A stretch of DNA of 5,589 bases from MWDF01 sp964577435 (lineage in GTDB: Bacteria > Bacillota > DTU025 > MWDF01). Location of the stretch: contig CAZNZD010000086.1 of the NCBI GenBank assembly GCA_964577435.1, positions 1 through 5,589 on the forward strand. Direction: 5' to 3'. The first letter of the stretch is position 1, and every line of letters starts with the position of its first letter. Below are positions 5,521 to 5,589 of this stretch, in pieces. Position numbers and translations under genes: made by a program. Below the pieces are notes generated by a model. It saw only the letters and a list, made by a program, of their open reading frames with translations, had not been told where the DNA came from and ran no database searches.

Positions 5521-5546
5521 GCGGGCCGGCCGCAAGGCCGGCCCGC
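5521..5546 (+). terminator. Strong GC hairpin after the solute-binding protein gene (no U-tract)
   Basis: GCGGGCCGGCC (5521-5531) pairs perfectly with GGCCGGCCCGC (5536-5546) around a GCAA loop, a GNRA-type tetraloop. It lies 29 nt after the TAA stop. The bases after it (TAACCTTCC) are not a U-run, so it is unlikely to be a full intrinsic terminator. In transporter operons such intergenic stems often protect the 3' end of the abundant binding-protein mRNA and lower expression of the downstream permease genes. That role is inferred. Confidence 0.7.
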
Positions 5547-5579
5547 TAACCTTCCAGGGCGGTACATTTGGAGGTATTC

Positions 5580-5589
5580 ATGGGTGCTT
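5580..5589 (+). CDS. Start of a downstream gene (only first codons in window; possibly transporter permease)
   Basis: GGAGGT (5570-5575) stands 4 nt before ATG at 5580-5582, followed by codons for Gly and Ala before the window ends. The strong ribosome-binding site supports a real start. Its position right after a solute-binding protein gene suggests an ABC permease, but three residues cannot confirm this. Confidence 0.55.

Overview
The window looks like a piece of a moderately GC-rich, free-living bacterial chromosome. Four genes on the minus strand (RsmC/YbxB-type methyltransferase, a YvcK/GlmR-type protein, WhiA and glyceraldehyde-3-phosphate dehydrogenase) are typical of Bacillota and related lineages, where yvcK, whiA and gap often lie close together. 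Arg AGG and Ile ATA codons are common in the operon. The divergent solute-binding protein has a plain signal peptidase I leader with no lipobox cysteine, which is unusual for a monoderm Gram-positive. I therefore favour a deep-branching, possibly diderm, Bacillota-like lineage. Other WhiA-bearing phyla such as Thermotogota are not excluded, and the genus cannot be named from this sequence.

Minus strand, read from about 3564 down to 1: a promoter in the divergent intergenic region leads into a SAM-dependent methyltransferase (3520-2924). After 29 nt comes a 473-residue protein (2894-1473), and after 13 nt whiA (1459-506). The gap gene (424 to beyond base 1) follows. It has its own strong promoter, whose -35 hexamer overlaps the whiA stop codon, and its leader carries a 14-bp perfect palindrome between an ideal Shine-Dalgarno sequence and the ATG.

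The most notable feature is the 473-residue protein. It is not an ordinary YvcK. Residues of about 15-133 are a RapZ/YvcJ C-terminal domain, without the N-terminal P-loop kinase domain, fused in frame to a complete YvcK/GlmR at about 163-473. In B. subtilis the separate proteins YvcJ and YvcK/GlmR act together in control of amino-sugar (GlmS) flux, and in E. coli the RapZ C-terminal domain senses glucosamine-6-phosphate and binds small RNAs. The fusion could thus combine a GlcN6P-type sensor and a UDP-GlcNAc-type sensor in one polypeptide. It sits in an operon with the regulator WhiA and next to a central glycolytic gene.

Plus strand: an SBP_bac_5 family peptide/nickel/oligosaccharide-type ABC transporter solute-binding protein (3767-5491) follows a 246-bp AT-rich divergent regulatory region. 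It is followed by an 11-bp perfect GC hairpin with a GCAA tetraloop and no U-tract, and then by the ribosome-binding site and first codons of another gene at 5580, probably the next transporter component. I see no tRNA, rRNA, CRISPR array, insertion sequence or phage gene.
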